Shown here piece by piece: positions 9,361 to 18,918 of a stretch of 64,000 nt of DNA; within the stretch, counting starts at the first letter, position 1; every line of letters begins with the position of its first letter. Below the pieces are notes generated by a model. The model had not been told where the DNA came from. It did no database searches and saw only the letters and a list, made by a program, of their open reading frames with translations. Origin of the DNA: Trinickia dabaoshanensis (GTDB lineage Bacteria > Pseudomonadota > Gammaproteobacteria > Burkholderiales > Burkholderiaceae); the NCBI RefSeq assembly GCF_002879885.1, contig NZ_PNYA01000001.1, positions 62,001 through 126,000 on the forward strand. Reading direction: 5' to 3'. The position numbers and the translations under genes are program-made.

Positions 9361-10433
9361 GTGCCGTCCACGCCTTCGACGTACCAATTCAGACGTTGCA
9401 ATTCGGCGTCGGTGAGCGTCTTGCCCGCGGCGACCTTGACCGCACCGGTCTGATCTTTGATCGGGCCGGTGAAGACGTCGCGTTTGCCGCTCGCGATCGC
9501 GCTGTGCGCGCTCTTTTCGTCGGCCAGCGCCCCGGCGGGCACGGTCGTGCTCAGGTCTTCGAGATCGACGGCCTGCTGCGGCAGCCCCCACCACACGGGG
9601 TCATTCTTCCACTTGCCGTCGAGCACCTGTTGAATCGCGGCTCGATAGTAGACGCCCCAGTGCGCCACCACCGAACCGAGCGCCGCGTCGGGTCCGAACT
9701 TCTTCATATCCGAGTCCCAGCCGAACGCATGCACGTGCTTCTCTTGCGCGGTCGCGAGCGTCGCGCTCGAATCCGTGTTCTGCAAGAGCACGTCGGCGCC
9801 CTGGCTGATCAGCGTTTCGGCCGCTTGCTTTTCCTTGCCCGGATCGAACCAGCTATTGATCCAGATGACCTTCGTATGCACCTTCGGGTTCACCGAACGC
9901 GCGCCGAGCGTGTACGCGTTGATGTTGCGCACCACTTCGGGGATCGGCACCGACGCGACGAACCCGAGCGTGTTCGTCTTCGTCATGTGGCCCGCAACGA
10001 TGCCGGCGAGATAAGCGCCTTGGTACATGCGCACGTCATAGGTGCCGAAGTTCTTGCCCTTCTTGTAGCCCGTCGCATGCAGGAAGACCGTATCGGGGAA
10101 GTCCTTCGCGACCTTCAGTTCGAAGTCCTGATAACCGAAGCTCGTTCCGAAGATGATCTTGTTGCCCTTGCTGGCGAGATCGCGGAACACGCGCTCGGAA
10201 TCGGCCGACTCGGGCACGTCCTCGACGCGCGTGATCTTGATCTTCTTGCCGAACTGCGCTTCGGCCTCTTTCGAACCTTGATCGTGCGCATAGGTCCAGC
10301 CGGCATCGCCCGGGTTGCCCAAATACACGAACGCGACGCCGGGTGCGTCGGCCGCCCGCGCGGCGGGCGCGAGTGCCGCGCCCAATGCGAGCGCGGCACC
10401 GGCGGCCAGCGAGGTCAAGGTCTTTCTTTTCAT
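9348..10433 (-). CDS. BMP-family ABC transporter substrate-binding protein (purine/nucleoside uptake)
   Basis: Periplasmic binding protein of 361 residues in the BMP/PnrA family, which binds nucleosides or related purines. It has a typical signal peptide (MKRKTLTSLAAGAALALG, cleavage near ARAAD). There is no lipobox cysteine, as usual for proteobacterial members. The body shows the family pattern VAFVYLGNPGDAGWTYAHDQG and GTSFGYQDF. It is the last gene of a leftward ATPase-permease-permease-binding protein operon. Proximity to 8-oxoguanine deaminase, HIUase and PuuD suggests an oxidised purine or purine base/nucleoside as ligand; that is inference. Confidence 0.93.
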   Translation of the reverse strand: MKRKTLTSLAAGAALALGAALAPAARAADAPGVAFVYLGNPGDAGWTYAHDQGSKEAEAQFGKKIKITRVEDVPESADSERVFRDLASKGNKIIFGTSFGYQDFELKVAKDFPDTVFLHATGYKKGKNFGTYDVRMYQGAYLAGIVAGHMTKTNTLGFVASVPIPEVVRNINAYTLGARSVNPKVHTKVIWINSWFDPGKEKQAAETLISQGADVLLQNTDSSATLATAQEKHVHAFGWDSDMKKFGPDAALGSVVAHWGVYYRAAIQQVLDGKWKNDPVWWGLPQQAVDLEDLSTTVPAGALADEKSAHSAIASGKRDVFTGPIKDQTGAVKVAAGKTLTDAELQRLNWYVEGVDGTLPH

Positions 10434-10496
10434 TGAGCTTCTCCAGTGGTGTGGGGTGAAACGGTCGATCGGCGCATTGGCGCGTTGGCGCCCGAT

Positions 10497-11426
10497 TCAG
10501 CTCGCCGCGAAAAACGGCTTGCCGAGCGATGCGGGGGCATTGAGCTTGATCGTATTCGGGTTGCGCGAGATGACGGCCAGCACGACGACGGTCGCCACGT
10601 ACGGCAGCATCGCGAGAAACTGCGTCGGCACGGGGACGCCCACGGCCTGGGCGTAGAACTGCAAACCGGTGACCGCGCCGAAGAGCAGCGCGCCGACGAG
10701 CAGCCGCGCGGGCCGCCACGTGGCGAACACGACGAGCGCGAGCGCGATCCAGCCGCGCCCCGAGGTCAATTGCTCCTGCCACAGATGCAGATAAACGATC
10801 GAATAATAGCCGCCGGCCAGCCCCGCCATGCCGCCGCCGAATAGCGTCGCGCCATAGCGCACGCCGATCACGGGGAAACCCACCGAATGCGCGACGCTCG
10901 GCGATTCGCCGACCGAGCGCAGCACGAGCCCGCCGCGCGTGCGATAGAGGAACCACGCCACGAGAGCGAAGGCGACGAACGCGAGATAGCCGAGCGGCGT
11001 CAAGGAAAACAGCGACGGCCCGAGCACGGGCACGTGCGCGAGGCCGGGGATCGGCCATGCCTCGATGGTGGCGCTGACCGACGCGGAGGTGTAGGGCTTG
11101 CCGACATAAGCGGACAAGCCGGTGCCGAAGATCGCGAGCGACAACCCCGTAGCCACTTGGTTGGCGAGCATCGTCAGCGTCAGAAACGCAAACAGCAGCG
11201 CCATCGCGACACCCGCGCCGATGGCCGCCGCCACGCCGAGCCACGGATGCCCCGTGGCGACGGTCACGGCGTAGCCTGTCACGGCGCCCATCAGCATCAT
11301 GCCTTCGACGCCCAAGTTCAGTACGCCCGATTTTTCGGTGACGAGTTCGCCGAGGCCGGCGAACATCAGCGGAATGGCGGCGACGACCGCGCTCGAGGCA
11401 AGCGATCCGGCTTGTTGAATATCCAT
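10497..11426 (-). CDS. ABC transporter permease, BMP/nucleoside type (second permease)
   Basis: Inner-membrane permease of 309 residues with about eight hydrophobic segments, in the branched-chain/ribose-type permease superfamily. The start MDIQQAGSLASSAVVAAIPLMFAGLGELVTEKSGVLN is highly typical of YufQ/NupC-like nucleoside permeases: the EKSGVLNLGVEGMML motif faces the ATPase. It lies 65 bases downstream of the other permease and 63 bases upstream of the binding protein. The ATG is at 11426. The two permeases should form a heterodimeric channel. Confidence 0.93.
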   Translation of the reverse strand: MDIQQAGSLASSAVVAAIPLMFAGLGELVTEKSGVLNLGVEGMMLMGAVTGYAVTVATGHPWLGVAAAIGAGVAMALLFAFLTLTMLANQVATGLSLAIFGTGLSAYVGKPYTSASVSATIEAWPIPGLAHVPVLGPSLFSLTPLGYLAFVAFALVAWFLYRTRGGLVLRSVGESPSVAHSVGFPVIGVRYGATLFGGGMAGLAGGYYSIVYLHLWQEQLTSGRGWIALALVVFATWRPARLLVGALLFGAVTGLQFYAQAVGVPVPTQFLAMLPYVATVVVLAVISRNPNTIKLNAPASLGKPFFAAS

Positions 11427-11491
11427 GGTCGTTCTATTTCGATGTGCGAATCATTCGTTGAGCAGGCATGCGTTCGATCGTTCCGGCGCGT

Positions 11492-12595
11492 TCAGCCGTG
11501 CGCGACACGGGACACCCGGCGTACGCGGTAATTGACGAACAGATCGGCCCCCAGCAAGCAGAACAGCAGCAGGCCTTGGAATACGCCCGAGAGCGCCTGC
11601 GGCAGTTGCATCGACGTCTGCACCGCTTCGCCGCCCAGGTAGAGCAAGGCCATCAGCAAGCTCGCGAGGACGATGCCGATCGGATGCAACCGGCCGACGA
11701 AGACGACGATGATCGCCGTAAAGCCGTAGCCGGGCGACCACGTCGCCTGCAATTGTCCGATCGGACCTGCGATCTCCCCCATTCCCGCTAGACCGGCCAA
11801 CGCCCCGCTGATCAGCAGCGAGGTCCATACCGTGCGGGAATCTGAAAAACCCGCGTAGCGCGCGGCGAGCGGCGCAAGGCCACCCACGTTCATACGAAAA
11901 CCCGCGAAGCTTTTACGCATGAAGAGCCATACGGCCGGAATCGCCGCGAGCGTCAGGAAGACGGACGCATTGAGCCGCGTTCCTTGCAGCCAGTGCCAAC
12001 GCCAGTCGCCGCCGAAGGTCGGATAAAGGGCGTCGCCCGAGAACATCTCCGAGATCGGGAAGTTCATGCCTTGCGGATCGCGCCAAGGACCGCTGACGAG
12101 ATAGATCAAAAGCTGCGCGGCCACATAGGTCAGCATGAGGCTCGTCAGGATTTCGTTCGTGTTGAAGCGCGTCTTCAACCAGGCCGGGATCGACGCCCAT
12201 AGCATGCCGCCGACGATGCCCGCGCCCATCATCAAGAACAAGATCCAGGCACCGCTCGCCTGATCGAAATGGATCGCGACTCCGCTCGCGGCGATGCCCC
12301 CGGCGAGCATCTGTCCTTCGGCGCCGATGTTCCATACGTTCGCGCGATAGCCGACGGCCAGGCCCAGCCCGATCAGACACAACGGCGAGGCTTTGAGCAA
12401 AAGCTCCGACCACCCATTCACGTTAGCGAGCGGATCGATGAAGAACGCGCGCATGGCTTGCACCGGATCGCGCCCGACGAGGCCGAAGATCAGAAAGCCG
12501 ATAGCCAACGTCAGCAACGCGGCGACGACAGGCACGGCGAGCCGCATCGTGCGCGAGGGAGCCGGCCGGGCTTCGAGTCGATAGGGAAAATACAT
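11492..12595 (-). CDS. ABC transporter permease, BMP/nucleoside type (first permease)
   Basis: Inner-membrane permease of 367 residues, larger than its partner as usual for YufP-like proteins. The N-terminal helix (LAVPVVAALLTLAIGFLIFGLVG) is followed by the conserved PLCLIGLGLAVGYRANVWNIGAEGQML stretch, whose NIGAEGQ is the ATPase coupling motif. Further segments include LIYLVSGPWRDPQG and GFTAIIVVFVGRLHPIG. The ATG at 12595 is chosen; a TTG two codons upstream is possible. No strong ribosome site is visible for either, so expression may depend on the upstream ATPase gene 110 bases away. Confidence 0.92.
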   Translation of the reverse strand: MYFPYRLEARPAPSRTMRLAVPVVAALLTLAIGFLIFGLVGRDPVQAMRAFFIDPLANVNGWSELLLKASPLCLIGLGLAVGYRANVWNIGAEGQMLAGGIAASGVAIHFDQASGAWILFLMMGAGIVGGMLWASIPAWLKTRFNTNEILTSLMLTYVAAQLLIYLVSGPWRDPQGMNFPISEMFSGDALYPTFGGDWRWHWLQGTRLNASVFLTLAAIPAVWLFMRKSFAGFRMNVGGLAPLAARYAGFSDSRTVWTSLLISGALAGLAGMGEIAGPIGQLQATWSPGYGFTAIIVVFVGRLHPIGIVLASLLMALLYLGGEAVQTSMQLPQALSGVFQGLLLFCLLGADLFVNYRVRRVSRVAHG

Positions 12596-12704
12596 GGTCA
12601 ATTCAAGCGTGGGTTATGCGCGTCCGAAGCGCTGGACGGAAATCGATCGGCTCGGGCCATTCCGGGGCGCGGCGAAGCGCGACCTGAGCGTGCCCGAAGC
12701 GGCG

Positions 12705-14300
12705 TCAAGCATGCACAGGCTGCTCGGCGGCAGGCGGCGCCGCGCCGTGTTCGCCGAACATGCCCGCCATCCACAAGCCGATCTCCTCCGCATTCGTCTC
12801 GCCGGTCTTGCGCGCGGGCGACAGCCGGCCGCCTGCGAGCACGGCGATCCGGTCGCAGATATCGAACAGCTCGTCGAGTTCTTCCGAAATCACGAGCACC
12901 GCGACGCCCTTCGCCGACAAGTCGAGCAAGTGTTGCCGGATGAACGCGGATGCGCCCACGTCGACGCCCCAGGTCGGCTGGGCCACCACGAGCACCTTCG
13001 GCGCTTGCAGCAGTTCGCGCCCGACGATGTACTTTTGCAGATTGCCGCCCGAGAGCGATTGGGCCAGCGCGCCCGGCCCGCCACAGCGCACGTCGAATGC
13101 GCTGATACAGTGGGTCGCGAATGCACGCATCGCTCGGGCGCCGATCCATCCGTGGCGCACCATGCCGGGTTGACGGTGCGCCGTGAGCAGCGCATTTTCC
13201 TCGAGCGACATCGCGGGCACCGCGCCGCGTCCAAGCCGCTCCTCGGGCACGAAGGCGAATCCGAGACGGCGCCTTGCGCCGGCCGAGAGCCGCGCGGCGC
13301 CCTTGCCGCAGATCGTCACGGCATCGGCCTGCGCCGCGATACGTTTCTCGCCCGACAACGCCGCGAGCAACTCGGCCTGGCCGTTGCCCGAGACCCCCGC
13401 GATGCCGAGAATCTCTCCCGCGTGCACCTCGAACGTGACGTTCCGCAGCGAAGTACCGAAGGGATCGTCGCTCGGCACCGACAAGCGGTCAACGCCGAGC
13501 AGCACCTCACCCGGCGCGTGCGCCCGCCGCGTGTAATCGGGCAGCGCGTGTCCGACCATCAATTGCGCGAGCGACGCATGAGTCTGCTCGCGCGGCTTGA
13601 CGTGCCCCGTCACTCGGCCCCCGCGCATGACGGTGGCCGTATCGCAGAGCTCGCGAATTTCATCGAGCTTGTGGCTGATATACAGCACGCTGCATCCCTG
13701 GGCCGCGAGCCGCTTGAGCGTCTCGAACAATTTACGGACCGCCTGCGGGGTCAGGACGGACGTGGGTTCGTCCATGATCAGCAAGCGCGGATGCTGGAGC
13801 AGGCAGCGCACGATCTCGACACGCTGGCGCTCGCCCACCGTGAGGCTGTGGACGTGCCGCTGCGGGTCGATATCAAGGCCGTACTCGGCGGAGACTTCGC
13901 GAATGCGTTTGCCGAGCGCGGCGAGATCGAACGGCTCGTCGAGCGCGAGCGCGATGTTCTCGCCGACAGTCAGCGTCTCGAACAGCGAGAAGTGCTGGAA
14001 GACCATGCCGATCCCGAGCTTGCGCGCCTGCGCGGGGCTCGCGATCTCCACGAGATCGCCTTCCCACCGGATTTCGCCCGCGTCGGGCCGCACCGAGCCG
14101 TAGATGATCTTCATCAACGTGCTCTTGCCGGCTCCGTTCTCCCCGAGCACCGCGTGGATCTCGCCCGGCGCGACGACGAGGTCCACGCCGTCGTTCGCCT
14201 TCACGGACGGATATTGCTTACTGATACCTGTCAACGCGAGCCGCGGCACCAGAGGTGAACCGGCGCCCGCCCGGTCGGTGTGAAATGAGTGATCGCCCAT
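12705..14300 (-). CDS. ABC transporter ATP-binding protein with two fused ATPase domains
   Basis: Cytoplasmic ATPase subunit of about 531 residues, with two nucleotide-binding domains fused as in RbsA/YufO. Domain 1 has Walker A GENGAGKST, signature LTVGERQRVE and Walker B LLIMDEPTS. Domain 2 has a degenerate Walker A (GVSGNGQAEL), signature LSGGNLQKYI and Walker B KVLVVAQPTWGVD in which the catalytic Glu is Gln. One domain therefore probably hydrolyses ATP. The ATG at 14300 (MGDHSFHTDRAG) is preferred over a TTG four codons upstream. It is the first gene of the transporter operon and divergent from a LysR gene that may control it. Confidence 0.94.
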   Translation of the reverse strand: MGDHSFHTDRAGAGSPLVPRLALTGISKQYPSVKANDGVDLVVAPGEIHAVLGENGAGKSTLMKIIYGSVRPDAGEIRWEGDLVEIASPAQARKLGIGMVFQHFSLFETLTVGENIALALDEPFDLAALGKRIREVSAEYGLDIDPQRHVHSLTVGERQRVEIVRCLLQHPRLLIMDEPTSVLTPQAVRKLFETLKRLAAQGCSVLYISHKLDEIRELCDTATVMRGGRVTGHVKPREQTHASLAQLMVGHALPDYTRRAHAPGEVLLGVDRLSVPSDDPFGTSLRNVTFEVHAGEILGIAGVSGNGQAELLAALSGEKRIAAQADAVTICGKGAARLSAGARRRLGFAFVPEERLGRGAVPAMSLEENALLTAHRQPGMVRHGWIGARAMRAFATHCISAFDVRCGGPGALAQSLSGGNLQKYIVGRELLQAPKVLVVAQPTWGVDVGASAFIRQHLLDLSAKGVAVLVISEELDELFDICDRIAVLAGGRLSPARKTGETNAEEIGLWMAGMFGEHGAAPPAAEQPVHA

Positions 14301-14589
14301 GAGATCCGCCAAACCTGTCTACTTATCTACTCCGATGCGGCACGCCGATGCGTCGATACGCGCACCGCGCCCCCCGTTACCGGCGCCGCTTCGCGCCGTC
14401 CCACCGCGCGGCCTGGCCCGACGATACCCAAATCGCGCGCGAGCGTCGAGCCGACAATATCGTACGAATACTCGATTCGGCCGATGCGCCACACGGGTAT
14501 GTGCGCCCTTGACGCGACTGCATGCACATATTAAAAGTCTGATACCCGCACCCCTCGTCCATCAGCCGCAACGTATACCGGAGCAATTC

Positions 14590-15522
14590 ATGAGTCAGCA
14601 ACGCGAGGCGATCGACACGTATCTTTTGCGCGTCTTGCACACCCTCTTGATGGAACGAAGCGTCACGCGCGCCGCCGTCAAGCTCAATCAATCCCAACCC
14701 GCGATCAGTGCCGCGCTGCGCCGCCTGCGCGACATCACGGGCGATCCGCTGCTCGTGCGCGGCAAGTCCGGCATGGTGCCCACCGAATACGGCCTGCGCC
14801 TGCTCGAGCCGGTGCAGAACGCGTTGCGCGAAATCGAGCGGATTCGCTTTCAGCAGCACAACTTCGATCCGGCCACCTCGATTCGCTGCTACCGCATCGG
14901 TTGTCCCGACTACCTGAACGTCCTGTTCGTGCCGACCGTCGTCGAACGCTTTCGGCAAGCCGCGCCGAACGCCCAGCTCGAATTTCATTCGCTCGGCCCT
15001 TCCTTCGACTACGAGCTCGCGCTCGAGGACGGCAAACTCGACGTCGTGATCGGCAACTGGCCGGAGCCCCCCGAGCAACTGCATCTGTCGAACCTGTTCG
15101 TCGACGAGATCGTCTGCCTGATGAGCAATACGCATCCGTTCGCCAAGCGCGGCACGCTCACGCTCGATCAGTATCTGAACGCCCCGCACCTCGCGCCGAC
15201 CCCTTACTCGGTGGGCCAGCGCGGTGCGATCGACGTTCACCTCGCGCGCGAACGGCTCAAGCGCCACGTCGTCGTCACGTTGCCGTACTTCAATCTGGCG
15301 CCGTACGTCCTCATCAAGTCGGATCTCATCTTCACGACGACCCGCTTGTTCGCCGATCACTACGCCAAGTACCTGCCGCTGACGGTCCTGCCCGCCCCGC
15401 TCGACTTCCCGCCGATGCAGTACTACCAGCTCTGGCACGAGCGCTGCCATTATTCCGACGAAGTGCGGTGGCTGCGCAGCCTCGTCGCCGACGCGACGCG
15501 CACACTCGTGGATCGCGCCTAG
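14590..15522 (+). CDS. LysR-family transcriptional regulator
   Basis: DNA-binding regulator of 310 residues. The N-terminal winged HTH (LMERSVTRAAVKLNQSQPAISAALRRLRD, then DPLLVRGKSGMVPTEYG) is complete, as is the C-terminal effector-binding domain. The ATG at 14590 follows a GGAGC site; readings back to 14299 cover the promoter and are rejected. The HTH style (SQPAISAALRRLRDITGDPLLVR) belongs to the NodD/PbpR-like subgroup. It is divergent to the purine ABC operon across 289 bases and convergent with the 8-oxoguanine deaminase gene, so a purine-related coinducer is plausible. Confidence 0.93.
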   Translation: MSQQREAIDTYLLRVLHTLLMERSVTRAAVKLNQSQPAISAALRRLRDITGDPLLVRGKSGMVPTEYGLRLLEPVQNALREIERIRFQQHNFDPATSIRCYRIGCPDYLNVLFVPTVVERFRQAAPNAQLEFHSLGPSFDYELALEDGKLDVVIGNWPEPPEQLHLSNLFVDEIVCLMSNTHPFAKRGTLTLDQYLNAPHLAPTPYSVGQRGAIDVHLARERLKRHVVVTLPYFNLAPYVLIKSDLIFTTTRLFADHYAKYLPLTVLPAPLDFPPMQYYQLWHERCHYSDEVRWLRSLVADATRTLVDRA

Positions 15523-15543
15523 GCGCGCGGCGCGCGCTCGCCG

Positions 15544-16950
15544 TCAGGCGCCGCGCGCGGCCTCGGCCAGCGCGCCGGCGAGCGCGTTGTGACGCTCGAG
15601 CAGCGGCACCAAATCGAGCGTGGCCAAACGCCCTTCCTGCACGACCACCTTCCCGTTGATGACGCTCAACGCGACCTGAGACGGCGCGCAAAACACCAGC
15701 GCCGCCACCGGATCGTGCAGCGCACCCGCGAAATTGGGCTGACGCAGATCGAACGCGACGAAGTCGGCCGCCATGCCCGGCGCAAGCGCGCCGATGTCGT
15801 CGCGCCCCAGCACCGCTGCGCCGCCGAGCGTCGCGAGTTCCAGCGCTTCGCGCGCGCTCATCGCATCGGGACCGAACCCCACGCGTTGCAATAGCATCGC
15901 CTGCCGGGCCTCGCCGACGAGATGCGCGCCGTCGTTCGATGCCGAGCCATCGACGCCGAGCCCCACGGGCACCCCTGCATCGCGCATGCGCCGGATCGGG
16001 GCGATCCCCGAGGCGAGCCGCATGTTCGAGCACGGACAGTGCGCGACGCCGGTGCGCGTGCGCGCGAAGAGCGCGATGCCGGGCGCATCGAGTTGCACAC
16101 AATGCGCATGCCAGACGTCGGCCCCCACCCATCCGAGGTCCTCGGCGTATTGCGCGGGCGTCATGCCGAAGCGCTCGCGGCTATAGGCCACGTCGTTGAC
16201 GTTCTCGGCGAGATGCGTGTGCATCGAGACACCGTAGTGCCGCGCGAGCGTGGCCGATTCGCGCATCAGATCGCGGCTGACCGAGAACGGCGAACACGGC
16301 GCGACGACCACGCGCAACATCGCGTAACGCCCCTCGTCGTGATAGGTTTCGATCAATCGCTGGGTGTCGGCGAGGATGGCGTCTTCACGCTCCACGAGCG
16401 AATCGGGCGGTAGGCCGCCGTCCTTTTGTCCGACGCTCATGCTGCCCCGGCTCGCATGGAAACGCATGCCGATGCGTGCCGCGGCGGCAATGCTGTCGTC
16501 GAGCCGGCTGCCGTTCGGATAGAGATAAAGATGATCGCTGGAGGTCGTGCAGCCCGACAGCAGCAACTCGGCCATCGCGGTGAGCGTCGACACCTCGATC
16601 ATCTCCGGCGTCAAATGGGCCCAGATCCGATACAGACTGGTCAACCAGCCGAAGAGCTCCGCGTTTTGCGCCGCCGGGACGGCGCGCGTCAAGCTCTGAT
16701 ACATGTGATGGTGCGTATTGACGAGCCCCGGCATGACGAGGTGCCCGCGCAGATCGAGCACTTGATCGGCCGTGCTCGGCAGTTCACTCGTCGGGCCCAC
16801 GGCCAAGATCCGGTTGCCCTCGATGTAAAGCCCCGCGTCGCGCAGTTCGCGGCGCGCGCCATCCATGGTCACGAGCACGTCGGCGTGCTTAACGAGCATC
16901 GTCTTGGGTCGCGCCGCACCGCTTGCGTGCATGGACTCGTCGTTCGTCAT
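15544..16950 (-). CDS. Amidohydrolase, probable 8-oxoguanine deaminase
   Basis: Metal-dependent cytoplasmic deaminase of 468 residues, the usual family size. The metal motif is PGLVNTHHHMYQSLTRA (HxH pair), then MHTHLAEN and the Zn/acid residues around VWHAHCVQL and GVDGSASND. The segment SSDHLYLYPNG in the first third is characteristic of the 8-oxoguanine deaminase / hydroxyatrazine-type branch. The enzyme converts 8-oxoguanine to urate, which would feed PuuD, HIUase and UraD encoded nearby. Guanine or triazine deamination is the alternative. The ATG at 16950 is used. The gene is leftward and separated from the HIUase/PuuD genes by a divergent promoter region. Confidence 0.85.
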   Translation of the reverse strand: MTNDESMHASGAARPKTMLVKHADVLVTMDGARRELRDAGLYIEGNRILAVGPTSELPSTADQVLDLRGHLVMPGLVNTHHHMYQSLTRAVPAAQNAELFGWLTSLYRIWAHLTPEMIEVSTLTAMAELLLSGCTTSSDHLYLYPNGSRLDDSIAAAARIGMRFHASRGSMSVGQKDGGLPPDSLVEREDAILADTQRLIETYHDEGRYAMLRVVVAPCSPFSVSRDLMRESATLARHYGVSMHTHLAENVNDVAYSRERFGMTPAQYAEDLGWVGADVWHAHCVQLDAPGIALFARTRTGVAHCPCSNMRLASGIAPIRRMRDAGVPVGLGVDGSASNDGAHLVGEARQAMLLQRVGFGPDAMSAREALELATLGGAAVLGRDDIGALAPGMAADFVAFDLRQPNFAGALHDPVAALVFCAPSQVALSVINGKVVVQEGRLATLDLVPLLERHNALAGALAEAARGA

Positions 16951-17307
16951 TCTTTATTCCGCATTCATGTGTGGTGAAGGATTGGCATAACGATCAGGAG
17001 CCAAAATACCGCTGGCAATGTACGATGGAGCGATACTCGCCTTCACCGTTTCGATATATTGGTCGCATTTTCGTCGGCCGCACCGGGCGATGCCGCCGCC
17101 GCGGCACCCTCGCCTCATGCGGCCGCCCTTATCTTTCCTATCGCGCACGCGCGGGGCCCCGCCAACTTCTTAGAATGGCGACACGGCGCTCGCATCAAAA
17201 TCGCCGACGGGTATGTAGCCACGCGACGTGGAGCCTCGATCCGCCGCTTGCGTATTGGATCGGGTTGCCCACGCCACTTTTCGCGTTCATCAAAAGGAAA
17301 ACTGCGA
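16951..17307. other. Divergent promoter region between deaminase and HIUase/PuuD genes
   Basis: This 357-base gap should hold the promoters for leftward 8-oxoguanine deaminase and rightward uraH-puuD. An AAAAGGAAAA ribosome site precedes uraH. A lower-GC patch at about 16960-17070 is a likely promoter zone. I see no clear palindromic operator. Confidence 0.4.
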
Positions 17308-17661
17308 ATGGGAAAGCTCACTACCCACGTTTTGGACACGGCGCACGGCCGTCCCGGCGCCGGTATCGCGATCGAGTTGTACAAGCTCGACGGCGATACG
17401 CGCAGCCTCATCAAGCGCTCGCTCACCAATGACGACGGCCGGTGCGACCAGCCCCTGCTCGAAGGCGAAGCATTGGTCGCCGGCGAATACGAACTCGTCT
17501 TTCATGCGGGCGAGTACTTCGCCGCGGCCGGCGTGAGCGTACCGCAGCCGCGCTTCGTCGATCGCGTGGTGCTGCGCTTCGGCATCGCCGACGCCACCGC
17601 GCATTATCACGTGCCGCTCCTGGTCTCGCCGTGGGCTTACAGCACCTATCGCGGCAGTTGA
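17308..17661 (+). CDS. uraH: 5-hydroxyisourate hydrolase (transthyretin-like)
   Basis: Hydrolyses 5-hydroxyisourate, the product of urate oxidation, to OHCU. The 117 residues have the hallmark N-terminus KLTTHVLDTAHGRPG (catalytic His in THVLD). The C-terminal YRGS motif, typical of HIUases as opposed to vertebrate transthyretin, is intact, as is HYHVPLLVSPWAYSTY. There is no signal peptide, so it is cytoplasmic. The ATG at 17308 is chosen by the upstream AAAAGGA and by the family start. It is followed after 42 bases by puuD, giving consecutive steps of one pathway in one operon. Confidence 0.97.
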   Translation: MGKLTTHVLDTAHGRPGAGIAIELYKLDGDTRSLIKRSLTNDDGRCDQPLLEGEALVAGEYELVFHAGEYFAAAGVSVPQPRFVDRVVLRFGIADATAHYHVPLLVSPWAYSTYRGS

Positions 17662-17703
17662 CGCAACTTATACCAACGATCATCAGGAGTTTGGAGGCGT
17701 TTC

Positions 17704-18897
17704 ATGGAAGGCTTTATCACCGACTGGCTGAATCTCGCGATTCGCTGGCTCCACGTCGTTGCCGCGATCGCGTGGATCGGCGAATCGTTCTACTTCGTCG
17801 CACTCGACAATAGCTTGAAGAAGCCGAAAGATCCGGCCCTTGTCGAGCGCGGCGTGTTCGGCGAGCTGTGGCACGTTCACGGCGGCGGATTCTACAACAT
17901 GCAAAAGTACATGGTCGCGCCGGCGCAGATGCCCGAGGACCTGCACTGGTCGAAATGGCCGTCGTACACCACGTGGATGTCCGGCTTCGGCTTGTTCACC
18001 GTGCTCTATCTGTTCTCGCCGAGCACCTACCTCATCGATCCGAACGTGCTCGACATGGGACCCGTCGTGGCCGTTGCCGCGGCGCTCGGCTTCCTCGCCG
18101 CGGGATGGATCGTGTACGACACGCTATGTCGAGTACTGGGCCACAACGATCGATTGCTCGGCGTCATCGTGGGTCTGTACGTGCTCGTCGCGGCCTGGCT
18201 CGCCTGCCATATATTCGCGGGACGTGCCGCCTATCTGATCGTCGGCGCGATGCTCGCCACCATCATGTCGGCCAACGTGTTCTTCGTGATCATCCCGGGC
18301 CAGCGCAAGATGGTGAACGCGATGCTCAAGGGCGAAGCGCCGAACCCGATCTATGGCAAACGCGGCAAGCAGCGCTCGGTGCACAACACCTACTTCACGC
18401 TGCCGGTGGTATTCGCGATGCTCTCGAACCACTACGCGATGACGTACACGCACCCGTACAACTGGGCAGTGCTGGCCGTCATCATGCTGGCCGGCGCGCT
18501 GATCCGTCAGTTCTTCGTCATGCGCCATCGAGGCCAGGTGCTCTGGTATCTGCCGGTGGGCGGCATCGCGCTCCTCTCGCTGGCTCTGGCGGTTACGCTA
18601 CCGAAGCCGGTCGTGCCGCAAGCGCAAGCGGCGAATGCGCCCGTCATGAAGCTCGCCGATATTCAGCCGATCTTGCAGCAACGGTGCGTCGCCTGCCATT
18701 CGGCGCATCCCACGCTGATGGGCAGCGCCCCCGCCGGCGTGTTGTTCGACACGCCGCAGGAAATCTCGACGAACGCGCAGCGGCTGTACGAGCAGGCGGT
18801 CGTGCTCAAAGCGATGCCGCTTGGCAACGTCACGAAGATGACGCCCGACGAGCGCGAAAAAATCGCGGCCTGGTTCAACTCGGGCAAGCAGCAATAA
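17704..18897 (+). CDS. puuD: Urate hydroxylase PuuD (membrane, cytochrome c domain)
   Basis: Membrane-bound urate oxidase of 397 residues that oxidises urate to 5-hydroxyisourate and passes electrons to the respiratory chain instead of to oxygen directly. The N-terminal part has about eight membrane segments (LNLAIRWLHVVAAIAWIG, LLGVIVGLYVLVAAWLACHIF) with conserved histidines. The C-terminal 80 residues form a cytochrome c domain with the haem motif CVACH and a methionine ligand candidate in the LKAMPLGNVTKM stretch. The ATG at 17704 follows AGGAG. It is co-transcribed with uraH. UraD, the next enzyme, is encoded 7 kb away in the allantoin cluster. Confidence 0.96.
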   Translation: MEGFITDWLNLAIRWLHVVAAIAWIGESFYFVALDNSLKKPKDPALVERGVFGELWHVHGGGFYNMQKYMVAPAQMPEDLHWSKWPSYTTWMSGFGLFTVLYLFSPSTYLIDPNVLDMGPVVAVAAALGFLAAGWIVYDTLCRVLGHNDRLLGVIVGLYVLVAAWLACHIFAGRAAYLIVGAMLATIMSANVFFVIIPGQRKMVNAMLKGEAPNPIYGKRGKQRSVHNTYFTLPVVFAMLSNHYAMTYTHPYNWAVLAVIMLAGALIRQFFVMRHRGQVLWYLPVGGIALLSLALAVTLPKPVVPQAQAANAPVMKLADIQPILQQRCVACHSAHPTLMGSAPAGVLFDTPQEISTNAQRLYEQAVVLKAMPLGNVTKMTPDEREKIAAWFNSGKQQ

Positions 18898-18918
18898 CGG
18901 TGCTGGGCGGCCGCCGAT

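Noticed and set aside
12594-14258. Rightward 554-codon reading opposite the ABC ATPase gene
   Set aside because: Mirror frame of a well-supported ATPase with all motifs; the translation is low-complexity Arg/His-rich.
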